This document shows positions 7,737 through 20,786 of a DNA stretch of 42,517 nt, piece by piece. The translations under genes and the position numbers were made by a program. The notes beneath the pieces are model-generated. The model saw only the letters and a list, made by a program, of their open reading frames with translations. It was not told where the DNA came from and searched no databases. Numbering within the stretch: the first letter of the stretch is position 1; each line of letters starts with the position of its first letter. The DNA is taken from NCBI GenBank assembly GCA_021413975.1, contig JAIOPJ010000017.1:1-42517 (forward strand). The letters are read 5' to 3'. The stretch comes from Gemmatimonadota bacterium (GTDB lineage Bacteria > Gemmatimonadota > Gemmatimonadetes > Gemmatimonadales > Gemmatimonadaceae).

Positions 7737-8651
7737 GTGTTCCCGTCCCAACGCCGTTCGCTCGCCGCCGTCTCCTTCGCCCTGGCACTCGTCCTGGGTT
7801 GCGAGCGCGCACCGGAGCCCGTTCGCGCCGGCACCACCGCGGCGCGCGCTGCGGCCAAGGATGACTTCGGGGACACGATCGCGTCGGGCGTACCCGCGCG
7901 ACGCGTCGTCTCGCTCAACCCGGTCACGACCGAGTTGATCTTCGCGCTCGGCGCCGGCGATCGACTCGTGGGCCGCACGCATTGGGACCTGTATCCGGCA
8001 GCTGCAGCCCGCGTGCCCGATGTCGGCAACGGGATGATGCCGAACGTCGAGGCAGTGCTGGGGCAGCGTCCCGACCTCGTGATCCTCTATGGCAGCGAGT
8101 CGAACCGCACGGCCGCGGCGCAACTCGCGCGTGCCGGCGTTCGCACGATCACGTTCCGCACCGACCACGTCGCCGATCTCGCGCGCATCACACCGGTGAT
8201 CGCCGAGGCACTGGGCGTATCGGGCGCCGGCGCGGTCGTGGTCGACAGCGTGCTCGCGAGCCTCGCGGCGGTGCGCGCCCTGCCCGCGCCACGGCGGGTC
8301 GTGCGTGCCTACTGGCATGTGTGGGACGCGCCGTTGCTCACGATCGGCCGCGAGAGCTATCTCACCGAGCTGCTCACCGCGGCCGGCGCCGAGAACGTCT
8401 TCGGCGACCTGCCCTCGCCATCGCCACAGGTCTCGCTCGAGGAGATCGCGCGGCGGGATCCCGACGTCATCCTCGTCGGTCCGAACTCCGCCGCCAAGTT
8501 GCGTGCGCATCCGGGGTGGGCCGCCGTGCGCGCCGTACGCGAGGGGCGCGTGCTCGTCGTCGACACCATGCTCGTCGGGCGTCCCGGCGTGCGGATGGGA
8601 GAGGCCGCGCGCCATCTCCGCGGCCTGCTCTACCCGGAGGGTGCGAAGTGA
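7737..8651 (+). CDS. btuF: Cobalamin-binding lipoprotein BtuF (ABC substrate-binding protein)
   Basis: I chose GTG 7737 (304 residues) over the upstream in-frame GTG 7671. It has a good ribosome site (GGAG, 6-base spacing) and gives a compact lipoprotein signal: MFPSQRRSLAAVSFALALVL followed by GC, with Cys22 as the lipidation site. The mature part has the helical-backbone metal/corrinoid receptor fold: RRVVSLNPVTTELIFALGAGDRLVG, then PDVGNGMMPNVEAVLGQRPDLVI, and a C-terminal EIARRDPDVILVG. It would capture corrinoid in the periplasm and deliver it to BtuC. The riboswitch makes cobalamin the likely ligand; sequence alone would also allow an iron siderophore. Its stop overlaps the btuC GTG. 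Confidence 0.9.
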   Translation: MFPSQRRSLAAVSFALALVLGCERAPEPVRAGTTAARAAAKDDFGDTIASGVPARRVVSLNPVTTELIFALGAGDRLVGRTHWDLYPAAAARVPDVGNGMMPNVEAVLGQRPDLVILYGSESNRTAAAQLARAGVRTITFRTDHVADLARITPVIAEALGVSGAGAVVVDSVLASLAAVRALPAPRRVVRAYWHVWDAPLLTIGRESYLTELLTAAGAENVFGDLPSPSPQVSLEEIARRDPDVILVGPNSAAKLRAHPGWAAVRAVREGRVLVVDTMLVGRPGVRMGEAARHLRGLLYPEGAK

Positions 8652-9637
8652 GCGGAGCCCCTCGGCTCCTCTGGGGGATGCTTGCGCTGGCACTCCTCGC
8701 TGCCGCGACGCTCGGTCTCGCGGTGGGTGCGGTGCCGCTCTCTCCCGCCGAGGTCTGGCGTGCGCTCGCCGCCGCCGGCGATCCGTCGGCGTCCGCGATC
8801 GTGAACGACCTGCGACTCCCGCGCGTCATGCTCGGCATCGTCGTCGGGGCCGGGCTCGCCGCGAGCGGGACCGCCCTGCAGTCCACGCTGCGCAATCCGC
8901 TCGCGGAGCCGTACCTCCTCGGCGTCTCGGGTGGTGCGGCCGTCGGCGCGGTGCTCGCCGTCGTGCTCGGCCTCACCGGGCCGGGATTCGTGCCGATCGC
9001 CGCCTTCGGCGGCGCGATGCTCGCGGTGCTGCTGGTGTTGATGGTCGCCCGCGCGGCCGGGGGCCGCGCCGACCCGCGGATCCTGCTCATGGCCGGCGTC
9101 GTGGTCGGCGCGTTCTGCACCGCGGCGATCATGGTCGCGCTCGCGACGGCACCCGAGGGCACGGTGCGCGGTGCCCTCTGGTGGATGATGGGCTCGCTCG
9201 GCGACGCGCAATGGAGCGGCGTGCGCTGGATCGCGCTCTACGTCGCCGGCGGCATCGCCTGCCTCGCGTGGTGGGGCAGGGACCTCGACGTACTCGCACT
9301 GGGTGAGGACGCGGCCGCTTCGCTCGGGATCGACGTCGAGCGCGTGACGCGGCGCATCTTCCTCGTGGCATCGCTGCTCGCGGCGGCGACCGTCGCCGGC
9401 GCCGGACTCATCGGGTTCGTCGGTCTCATCGTGCCGGCGATCGCCCGCGCGCTCGGCACGCGGTCGGCGCGGGAGACCGTGCTCGCGTCCGCGATGGCCG
9501 GCGGCACGCTCGTCGTGGTCGCGGATGTGGTCGCGCGCACCGTCGTACGGCCCACCGAGCTGCCGCTCGGCGCCGTCACGGCGCTCATCGGAGTGCCCTT
9601 CTTCCTCTGGCGTCTGCGCAACGGGGCCGCCCGGTGA
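8648..9637 (+). CDS. btuC: Vitamin B12 ABC transporter permease BtuC (FecCD family)
   Basis: A 329-residue inner-membrane permease from GTG 8648, overlapping the btuF stop. The family signature LRLPRVMLGIVVGAGLAASG leads into the TALQSTLRNPLAEPYLLGVSGGA segment. GLIGFVGLIVPAIARALG corresponds to the coupling loop that contacts the ATPase. In most relatives this reads G-P-I-G-F-V-G-L-[IV]-[VI]-P-H-[IL]-x-R; here the Pro is Leu and the His is Ala. About ten hydrophobic helices are visible. It works as a dimer with two BtuD subunits. Its end overlaps btuD. Confidence 0.93.
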   Translation: MSGAPRLLWGMLALALLAAATLGLAVGAVPLSPAEVWRALAAAGDPSASAIVNDLRLPRVMLGIVVGAGLAASGTALQSTLRNPLAEPYLLGVSGGAAVGAVLAVVLGLTGPGFVPIAAFGGAMLAVLLVLMVARAAGGRADPRILLMAGVVVGAFCTAAIMVALATAPEGTVRGALWWMMGSLGDAQWSGVRWIALYVAGGIACLAWWGRDLDVLALGEDAAASLGIDVERVTRRIFLVASLLAAATVAGAGLIGFVGLIVPAIARALGTRSARETVLASAMAGGTLVVVADVVARTVVRPTELPLGAVTALIGVPFFLWRLRNGAAR

Positions 9638-10422
9638 TCCGTTTCGACGATGTGGTGCTGCGCTACGCCGGGAGCGAGGTCGCGGCGGTGCGAGGGGTAT
9701 CGCTCGAAGCGTCGGTGGGTCGGGTCACCGCGGTCGTCGGACCGAACGGTTCGGGCAAGAGCACGCTCGTGCGCACGTTGCTCGGTCGTCTCGCACCCGA
9801 GCGCGGACTGGTCACGCTCGACGGGAGGCCGATCGGCGGGTTCACGCGCCGCGAGGTCGCGACCACGCTCGCCGTCGTCCCGCAGCGCGAGGAGCCGGCA
9901 TTCCCGCTCAGTACGCGTGATTTCATCGCGCTCGGTCGATACCCGCATGGCGGCGCCTTCAGCGGCCCGTCCACGGCCGACCGCGAGGCGATCGCAGGCG
10001 CCGTCGCGCGCGCAGACGTCGGCGCACTGCTCGACCGCCGCACCGATGAGCTCTCGGGAGGCGAATGGCAGCGGGTGCGGATCGCGCGCGCACTGGCCCA
10101 GGGGGGCCGGGCGCTCGTGCTCGACGAACCGACCACCTTCCTCGACGTCGCGCACGAGATGGCGGTCTTCGAACTGCTCGATGCGCTCGCACGCGCCGGG
10201 CAGTGCGTCCTGCTCGTGAGTCATCAACTGAATCTCGTGGCGCGCTTCGCGGACCATATCGTGTTGTTGCACCATGGCAGCATCGCCGCCGCGGGGACGC
10301 CGGCGGAGGTGATGCGCGGGGAGGTGCTCGAACGGGTCTACGAGTGGCCACTCGTCGTCACCCGCGATCCCGCCGTGGGCGCTCCCGTTCTCGTGCCCCT
10401 CCGTGGGCGAGGGGCCCGCTGA
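9634..10422 (+). CDS. btuD: Cobalamin ABC transporter ATP-binding protein BtuD
   Basis: A 262-residue ATPase from GTG 9634, overlapping the btuC stop. Walker A is GPNGSGKST (residues 36-44), the signature is LSGGEWQRVRIARALAQ, Walker B is ALVLDEPTTFLD and the switch histidine is in VSHQLN. The order and sequence match the FecE/BtuD class that powers uptake through FecCD permeases. It completes the BtuFCD importer under riboswitch control. No outer-membrane BtuB receptor is in the window. Confidence 0.93.
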   Translation: MIRFDDVVLRYAGSEVAAVRGVSLEASVGRVTAVVGPNGSGKSTLVRTLLGRLAPERGLVTLDGRPIGGFTRREVATTLAVVPQREEPAFPLSTRDFIALGRYPHGGAFSGPSTADREAIAGAVARADVGALLDRRTDELSGGEWQRVRIARALAQGGRALVLDEPTTFLDVAHEMAVFELLDALARAGQCVLLVSHQLNLVARFADHIVLLHHGSIAAAGTPAEVMRGEVLERVYEWPLVVTRDPAVGAPVLVPLRGRGAR

Positions 10423-10524
10423 CCTGACCGCGGGTCCCCGGGTCGCCGTCAGGCGACCTGTCCGCCGGGCATGCATATTCCGCCGGGCGCGGAACGCACA
10501 TCACCACCGACGTTCGAGGGCTCC

Positions 10525-11685
10525 ATGCAATTCGACCCAGCAGCAGCGACCGCGGCCTACATCGACGGGCTCGGTGCGGAGAATCTCGCGCGCGCCCTGG
10601 CGTACACGACCGGCGGGCACTGGCTGCTGCTCTGGAGCCTCCTCGTATCCGGCCTCGTCTGCTGGGTCATCGTGCGCATGGGGATCCTGGAGCGGGTCGA
10701 GTCGCGATTCGGCGCCCGTGGTACCGGCTTCAGGGCGTTCGTGGTCGGCGTCGTGTACTTCCTCTGCGCGTCGCTCATCGGCCTGCCCTGGTCCGTCTAC
10801 TCGAGCTGGTGGCGCGAGCGCTCGTACGGCCGTACGGCGCAGCCGCTCGGTGACTACCTCATGCAGAGCAGCATCGGCGTGCTGCTGGGCGCGGTGCTGG
10901 GCGCGCTCTTCTTCATGGGCGTCTTCGCGCTCATGCGACGCACCGGACGGCGGTGGTGGATCTGGTCGGCCGGGATGACGGCGGTCTCGGCCGCCGTGCT
11001 CATCCTGCTCGCGCCGATCGTGATCGAGCCGATCTTCAACGACTACCGGCCGATCCCGCCGGGCGAAGTGCGCGACGCGATCGTGGTCCTGGCCAAGAGC
11101 GCCGGCGTCCCCGAGGACCGCATCTTCGTCTATGACGGCTCGCGGCAATCCAACAACTTCACGGCCAACGCCGGCGGGATCGGCGGGTCGGCGCGCATCG
11201 CCGTCTCCGATATCGCGTGGAAGGGTGCCTCGCTCGACGAGGTGAAGGCCGTGACCGGGCACGAGATCGGCCACTATGTCCTTGGCCACACCTGGCGCGG
11301 CGTGGCACTGATCACGGTGCTGGCGGTGCTCTTCTTCTTCCTGATCGATCGGCTCTTCCCGCGCTTCGCGGGCGCGTTCGGCAGTCGCGCGACACTCGAC
11401 TCGCCGGTCGGTCTCCCGGTGATGCTCTTCATGGCCGCGCTCTTCGGGCTCCTGGGCACGCCGGTCATGAACGCGTTCGGGCGCTACGGGGAGACCGAGG
11501 CGGATCGGTATTCGCTCCGGAACGTCGACCTGCCCGATGCGCTCGCGTCGGCGCTGGTGAAGACCGCCGAGTACCGGTACCCGCGTCCGGGCGCGCTCGA
11601 GGAGGCCATCTTCTACGACCATCCGTCGGTCGAGCGGCGCGTGCGGATGGGGATGGAGTGGAAGGCGGCGCATCCCCCGAGGTAA
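10525..11685 (+). CDS. M48 family membrane metalloprotease (Ste24/CAAX-protease-like)
   Basis: A 386-residue zinc protease. I prefer ATG 10525 (GAGGG 6 bases upstream) to ATG 10471, which would add 18 atypical residues. The catalytic motif TGHEIGHYVLGH puts zinc ligands at His246 and His250 with Glu247 as base, and YGETEADRYSL supplies the third ligand (Glu323). Hydrophobic helices before and after (about 33-50, 70-90, 113-137, 148-170, 258-275, 298-316) and the fold order fit Ste24/M48A rather than HtpX, which is shorter. In bacteria these enzymes are thought to act in membrane protein quality control; a prenyl substrate is not implied. It may end on a TAACTT that doubles as a promoter element of recO. 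Confidence 0.88.
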   Translation: MQFDPAAATAAYIDGLGAENLARALAYTTGGHWLLLWSLLVSGLVCWVIVRMGILERVESRFGARGTGFRAFVVGVVYFLCASLIGLPWSVYSSWWRERSYGRTAQPLGDYLMQSSIGVLLGAVLGALFFMGVFALMRRTGRRWWIWSAGMTAVSAAVLILLAPIVIEPIFNDYRPIPPGEVRDAIVVLAKSAGVPEDRIFVYDGSRQSNNFTANAGGIGGSARIAVSDIAWKGASLDEVKAVTGHEIGHYVLGHTWRGVALITVLAVLFFFLIDRLFPRFAGAFGSRATLDSPVGLPVMLFMAALFGLLGTPVMNAFGRYGETEADRYSLRNVDLPDALASALVKTAEYRYPRPGALEEAIFYDHPSVERRVRMGMEWKAAHPPR

Positions 11686-11694
11686 CTTGCGCCG

Positions 11695-12441
11695 GTGATC
11701 CAGACCGACGCGATCGTCCTGCACGGCTTCGACTATCGGGAGACCTCGCGCATCGTCCGGTTGGCGACGCGCGAGGCCGGCGTGGTGAGCGCGATCGCCC
11801 GTGGAGCCAAGCGTCCCAAGAGCCGGTTCGGTCTGGGACTCGATCTCTTCACGAGCGGCGTCGCGCATCTCACCATGCTCCCCGGCCGCGACCTGCACAC
11901 CCTCACCGGGTTCGACGCGACGCGTTCACGCCCCGAACTCGCGGCGTCGCTCGAACGCTTCTCCGCAGCGGCCGCGCTCGGCGAGCTCTGCATCCGCTTC
12001 GCCTCGGAGGACGAGGGGGGCGCGATCCACGATGCACTCGCCTTCGGCCTCGATGCGATCGGCACCGCCGCGGACGCCGAGGTGGGCGGTCGAACGCTCG
12101 CCGCCGCCTGGCGACTCGTGAGCGAACTCGGCTTCGCTCCCGCGCTCGACAGTTGTGCGCTCTGTCATCGCCTGCTCGCCGAGGACGAGGTCGTGCGGTT
12201 CGGTCACCGGTCGGGAGGCGCACTCTGCCGCCTCTGCGCCGCCCTCGCGCCCGGGGCACGCACCTTGCCCCCCGAGGCCCGCCTCACGCTCCTGCGCTGG
12301 TCGCGCGAGGAGGAGGTGCCCGCGCTCGACCCCCCGACGCAGCGGGCGCACCTGCGCCTCCTGCGCGAGTTCGTCGAGGAGCATCTCGGGGACGGGCGCG
12401 CGCTCCGGGCGTGGGCCTCGTGGGAGGCATCGCAGCGGTGA
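11695..12441 (+). CDS. recO: DNA repair protein RecO
   Basis: A 248-residue RecO from GTG 11695. It loads RecA on gapped DNA with RecF/RecR. The N-terminal OB domain begins TDAIVLHGFDYRETSRIVRL and has SAIARGAKRPKSRFGLGLDLF, the usual G-[AV]-[RK]-x-x-x-S-x-x-x-x-x-L-x-x-F-x segment. The C-terminal half has the zinc site CALC (residues about 152-155) and CRLC (about 180-183). No Shine-Dalgarno is visible before the GTG; a TAACTT lies 6 bases upstream. The stop overlaps the selB GTG. Confidence 0.93.
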   Translation: MIQTDAIVLHGFDYRETSRIVRLATREAGVVSAIARGAKRPKSRFGLGLDLFTSGVAHLTMLPGRDLHTLTGFDATRSRPELAASLERFSAAAALGELCIRFASEDEGGAIHDALAFGLDAIGTAADAEVGGRTLAAAWRLVSELGFAPALDSCALCHRLLAEDEVVRFGHRSGGALCRLCAALAPGARTLPPEARLTLLRWSREEEVPALDPPTQRAHLRLLREFVEEHLGDGRALRAWASWEASQR

Positions 12442-14294
12442 TCCTCGGTACGGCGGGCCACATCGATCATGGCAAGACGTCGCTGGTGCGGGCCCTCACC
12501 GGCGTGGACACCGATCGGCTGCCCGAGGAGAAACGGCGCGGCATCACGATCGCACTCGGGTTCGCACCGCTCCAGCTCGATGGGGTGGGGACCATCGGCG
12601 TCGTCGACGTGCCGGGGCACGAAGCCTTCGTGCGCACGATGCTCGCGGGTGCGTCGGGTATCGACCTCGCGTTGCTGGTGATCGCCGCCGACGAAGGCGT
12701 CATGCCTCAGACGCGCGAGCATCTCGCGATCCTCTCGCTGCTCGGCGTGAAGGCCGGCGTCGTCGCGTTGACCAAGTCGGACCTCGTCGATGACGACCTG
12801 CGGGAGCTCGTCACCGAGGACGTGCGTGCGACCCTCGCGGGCACGACGCTCGCCGACGCGCCGATCATCCCCGTCTCGTCCGTGACCGGCGCCGGCCTGA
12901 ACGACCTGCGCGCCGCGATCCGCGCCGCCGCCGCGCTGGTGCCGGCGCGCGCGGCCGATGACCCCTGGCGGATGCCCGTCGATCGCGTCTTCTCCGTCGC
13001 CGGTGCAGGCACGGTCGTGACCGGCACGGCCTGGACGGGGACGATCGCGCGCGAGGCGTCGGTACGCATCCTGCCCCTCGGTCGCACCGCACGGGTCCGC
13101 AGTCTCGAATCGCATGGCGCCGCCGCCGCATCGGTCGGTGCGGGGACCCGCGTGGCGCTCGCGCTCGTGGGCGTCGACCGTGAGGAGGTGTCGCACGAGG
13201 CCGTGCTGGTGCGCGCCGAGGATCCTTGGGAGCCGAGTCGGGTGCTCCGCGCCGACGTCGCGCTGCTGCCCCACGCGCCCACGATCACCGCGCGACGTTG
13301 GGTCCGCTTCCATCTGGGCACCGCGGACGTCGGCGCACGGATCGTCGCGGTGGGTGGGCCGGTGACCCCCGGCGCCTCGCGCGCGGTGCGCCTCCTGCTC
13401 GACGCGCCCGTGGTGATGAGGGCAGGGGATCGGTTCGTGCTGCGCACGGGCGGCGCCGAGGGAACGGTCGGCGGTGGCGTCGTCACCGACCCGCTTCCCC
13501 CCAGCCGGCGCGCCAAGCCCTGGCCGCGCACCGGCGCCCCCGACGGCGAGCGTCTCGAGTGGATGCTCCTCGAGAGTGGCGCGAGCGGGCTCGAGGTCGC
13601 GTCGCTCCCGCTCCGGCTCGGACTGCGTCCGGCGTTGGTGGAACGCATCCTGAAGGACCTGCAGAAGGTCGTGCGCATCGAGGAGCGCCTCGTGCGACAG
13701 CCGGTGCTGACGGCGCTGCGGGCGACGCTCATCGAACTGGTGGAACGCACGCACGCGGAACAACCGCTCGCCCCCGGCGTGGACCGTCAGGCGGCGCGCG
13801 CGGTGTTGTCGCCGAACGCGGCGCTCGCCGACGAGGTGATCCGCCGCGCCGAACGCGCGGGCCTGATCGTGGTGGAGGGCGCGACGCTCCGCGCCGTGGC
13901 CTTCCAGGCCGGCGCCAGCGAGGGCGCGACCTCCGCCCGCGACCGGCTGCTGGACCGCCTGCGTGGCGCCGGCGTCGAACCGCCCGGGCTCGCGGAACTC
14001 GTCACCGAACTCGGCCCCGAGGTGCCCGCCTTGCTCCGCCTGCTCGACAAGGAGAAACGGATCGTGATGGTCGCCCTCGATCGCCCCTTCTCGCGCGAGG
14101 GGGTGGCGGAACTGCTCGGACGGCTGCGCACCTTCGTGAAGGCGGGCACCGCCTACTCGCCGGCCGAACTCCGCGACGCGCTGGGGATCTCCCGCAAGTG
14201 GTTGATCCCGTTCCTGGAGTGGTGCGATCGCCAGCGCATCTCGCTTCGTCGCGACGATGGACGCACCTTTGGCACCATCCCGGAGAATCCCTGA
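12438..14294 (+). CDS. selB: Selenocysteine-specific translation elongation factor SelB
   Basis: A 618-residue GTPase from GTG 12438. It brings Sec-tRNA to UGA codons marked by a SECIS hairpin. The G motifs are [10 protein letters not shown] (G1), RRGITI (G2), DVPGHEAF (G3) and TKSD (G4). The sequence [20 protein letters not shown] is typical of SelB and differs from EF-Tu. EF-Tu-like beta domains follow, then from about residue 370 a C-terminal half built of winged-helix domains that read the SECIS. The length matches bacterial SelB (about 610-640). It overlaps recO by 4 bases, an unusual partner. selA, selC and selD are not in this window, so use of selenocysteine is inferred. Confidence 0.95.
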   Translation: MILGTAGHIDHGKTSLVRALTGVDTDRLPEEKRRGITIALGFAPLQLDGVGTIGVVDVPGHEAFVRTMLAGASGIDLALLVIAADEGVMPQTREHLAILSLLGVKAGVVALTKSDLVDDDLRELVTEDVRATLAGTTLADAPIIPVSSVTGAGLNDLRAAIRAAAALVPARAADDPWRMPVDRVFSVAGAGTVVTGTAWTGTIAREASVRILPLGRTARVRSLESHGAAAASVGAGTRVALALVGVDREEVSHEAVLVRAEDPWEPSRVLRADVALLPHAPTITARRWVRFHLGTADVGARIVAVGGPVTPGASRAVRLLLDAPVVMRAGDRFVLRTGGAEGTVGGGVVTDPLPPSRRAKPWPRTGAPDGERLEWMLLESGASGLEVASLPLRLGLRPALVERILKDLQKVVRIEERLVRQPVLTALRATLIELVERTHAEQPLAPGVDRQAARAVLSPNAALADEVIRRAERAGLIVVEGATLRAVAFQAGASEGATSARDRLLDRLRGAGVEPPGLAELVTELGPEVPALLRLLDKEKRIVMVALDRPFSREGVAELLGRLRTFVKAGTAYSPAELRDALGISRKWLIPFLEWCDRQRISLRRDDGRTFGTIPENP

Positions 14295-14481
14295 CCCTCC
14301 GACGTATCGGCCGACCCCGGTGCCAATCCCGACACCGATCCGGCCGAAACGGCGTACGAAGCGAGGACCGTGCTTTGCACGTGCAGGTAGTGGGTGTGGC
14401 ATGCGGAACGGCGAGGGTCGAGATGCCCCCCGCACCGCGGTGCCCCACATCTCACCTCTCCCTTCTCCCATCCGCCCCGCC
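14295..14481 (+). other. Intergenic leader before clpB
   Basis: These 187 bases hold no gene and no CIRCE element. The only distinct feature is the perfect 10-base palindrome TGCACGTGCA at 14376-14385. The last 35 bases before clpB are C/T-rich with no Shine-Dalgarno. A heat-shock promoter would be expected, but I cannot point to convincing -35/-10 boxes. Confidence 0.5.
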
Positions 14482-18496
<4,015 letters not shown>

Positions 18497-18601
18497 CTGG
18501 TGGTGTCGGGCGGACTGCAAGAGGCGCATCAGTCCCGACGAGCGCGCGGTTGGCTGCGGTCGTCGCCTCGAGAGGGCTCACCATTCCGTGTCACTCGGCC
18601 G

Positions 18602-18630
18602 TTGCCTCAGTGCGGTCGGCCGTCTAAATT
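18602..18630 (+). promoter_or_regulatory. Putative sigma70 promoter of the tRNA-Ser genes
   Basis: TTGCCT (18602-18607), a 17-base spacer and TAAATT (18625-18630). The expected start of transcription is a few bases before the tRNA at 18644. The rest of 18497-18601 shows nothing I can name. Confidence 0.6.
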
Positions 18631-18643
18631 CGTAAGGCTTGAA

Positions 18644-18730
18644 GGGCAGATGGCTGAGTGGTTGAAGGCACCGGTCTCGAAAACCGGCGTACCGGCAACG
18701 GTATCGTGAGTTCGAATCTCACTCTGCCCG
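18644..18730 (+). tRNA. tRNA-Ser (anticodon CGA)
   Basis: The acceptor stem GGGCAGA (18644-18650) pairs with TCTGCCC (18723-18729), and G18730 is the discriminator. The D-arm starts TGGCTGAGTGG. The anticodon stem CCGGT/ACCGG encloses CTCGAAA, giving anticodon CGA for UCG codons. A long variable arm, as in class II serine tRNAs, precedes the T-arm GTGAG-TTCGAAT-CTCAC. CCA is not encoded. A weak hairpin (18741-18765) separates it from the next tRNA. Confidence 0.96.
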
Positions 18731-18801
18731 TGCAACACCCGATGCGCTGGCGCTGCCGGCGCATCGTCGTTTGGAGGGGTCCCGACCCCCGGAGTCTCCT
18801 G

Positions 18802-18889
18802 GGACGAGTGGCCGAGTGGTTTAAGGCGCACGCCTGGAAAGTGTGTGTACGTTCATAGCGTACCGTGGGTTCGAATCCCACCTCGTCCG
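18802..18889 (+). tRNA. tRNA-Ser (anticodon GGA)
   Basis: The acceptor stem GGACGAG (18802-18808) pairs with CTCGTCC (18882-18888), with discriminator G18889. The D-arm is TGGCCGAGTGGTTTAAGGC. The anticodon stem CACGC/GTGTG (one G-T pair) encloses CTGGAAA, giving anticodon GGA for UCC/UCU. A long variable arm is followed by the T-arm GTGGG-TTCGAAT-CCCAC. CCA is not encoded. It is 71 bases after the first serine tRNA, probably in the same transcript. Confidence 0.96.
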
Positions 18890-18892
18890 TCG

Positions 18893-18927
18893 AACGGCAG
18901 GCCCCCGCATCGCGGGAGCCTGCCGTT
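18893..18927 (+). terminator. Hairpin terminator after the tRNA pair
   Basis: AACGGCAGGC pairs with GCCTGCCGTT, extended inward by CCCG/CGGG, directly after the second tRNA. The stem is very stable, but no T-tract follows (CCGCGTT), so efficiency is uncertain. Confidence 0.6.
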
Positions 18928-19032
18928 CCGCGTTCGAGACCACCCTGTGATGCAGGTGTGACGGACCCGGGCAAACCTTCCCGCGTCCCCCGGTGTCAGA
19001 TGGGGTGAACGGAAGACGGAGGAGACGACCCA

Positions 19033-19206
19033 ATGGAACCCACAGTGCCAAGACCCGCAGACAAGCCCCAGATCCAGTTGCTCGATGAACGCGGCCGCGT
19101 GATCGGGGTCATCACCCGCCCGGTCGACTCCGAGGCCCTCGGGCCCGGTCGCGAGAAGGTCTATCTCGCCCGCTCCCGGCCCGAACGGACCTCGCACGCG
19201 GCCTGA
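19033..19206 (+). CDS. Small protein of unknown function (57 aa)
   Basis: ATG 19033 is preceded by GGAGGAG (19018-19024) at good spacing and runs to TGA 19204-19206. The product begins MEPTVPRPADKPQIQLLDE, continues with RGRVIGVITRPVDSEALG and PGREKVYLAR, and ends in SHAA. It is basic and soluble, with two probable beta strands (IQLLDE, RVIGVI) and no membrane segment. It lies alone between the tRNA terminator and pyrR. I do not recognise a family. The strong ribosome site and regular codon pattern favour a real gene. Confidence 0.6.
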   Translation: MEPTVPRPADKPQIQLLDERGRVIGVITRPVDSEALGPGREKVYLARSRPERTSHAA

Positions 19207-19208
19207 CC

Positions 19209-19237
19209 GTCGCGGCGCAGGGGTCCCGCGCCGCGAC
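19209..19237 (+). terminator. Hairpin between the small ORF and pyrR
   Basis: GTCGCGGCGC (19209-19218) pairs perfectly with GCGCCGCGAC (19228-19237) around a 9-base loop, 2 bases after the small ORF stop. There is no T-run. It could end the small gene's transcript or act in the pyr leader. I see no known PyrR-binding loop. Confidence 0.5.
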
Positions 19238-19281
19238 CGGAAGCTCCCGCGGGGGAGTGCGAGACCGCATATTTCCCCGCG

Positions 19282-19829
19282 ATGAGCAACGCCCCCTCCG
19301 TAGTCCTGAACGCGCGCGCCGTCGCGCGCACGATCTCCCGCATGGCGGACGAGATCCTCGAACTCAATGACGGCACCGATCGCCTCGTGCTCGTCGGCAT
19401 CCAGCGCCGCGGCGTGCAGATCGCCGAGCGGCTCGCCGAGGTGATCCGGGAACGCGAGGGCGTCGAGATCGCGCGCGGCGCGCTCGACATCACGCTCTAT
19501 CGCGATGACCTGCAGACCGTCGGCCCGCGCCCCGTCGTCGGCAAGACGGTGCTGCCGGTGCCGCTCGACGGCAAGGTCGTCGTCATCGTCGACGACGTGC
19601 TCTACACCGGCCGAACGATCCGCGCGGCCCTCGACGAGCTCGCCGACTTCGGCCGCCCCGCACGCATCATGCTCGCGGTGCTCGTGGACCGCGGCGGCCG
19701 CGAGCTGCCCATCCAGCCCGACGTGGTCGGCAAGCAGGTCGAGGTGAGGAAGGGAGGACGCGTGGATGTCTTCGTCCCCGCCCTCGACGGCCGCGACGAG
19801 GTCGTGGTGCTCGGCGGGGGCGCCGACGC

Positions 19830-19833
<4 letters not shown>
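19282..19833 (+). CDS. pyrR: PyrR: pyrimidine operon regulator / uracil phosphoribosyltransferase
   Basis: A 183-residue type I phosphoribosyltransferase-fold protein. The PRPP loop [21 protein letters not shown] is the PyrR form of the motif. The N-terminus [13 protein letters not shown] and [16 protein letters not shown] also match. In Gram-positives PyrR binds pyr mRNA in response to UMP; many homologues also have weak uracil phosphoribosyltransferase activity. The ATG lies 8 bases after a CATATT box (19268-19273), so the transcript may be leaderless, which would leave no room for an RNA attenuator. It overlaps pyrB by 4 bases. Confidence 0.93.

Positions 19834-20782
<949 letters not shown>

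Positions 20783-20786
<4 letters not shown>

Noticed and set aside
11217..12437. Upstream extension of selB by about 400 codons.
   Set aside because: It is an Arg/Ala-rich frame overlapping the protease and recO genes; SelB starts cleanly at GTG 12438.
14376..14385. Palindrome TGCACGTGCA before clpB as an operator.
   Set aside because: A single 10-base palindrome in GC-rich DNA is expected by chance and matches no operator I know.
18741..18765. Hairpin between the two serine tRNAs as a terminator.
   Set aside because: Only 7 bp with an 11-base loop and no real T-run; a processing site or chance pairing is as likely.
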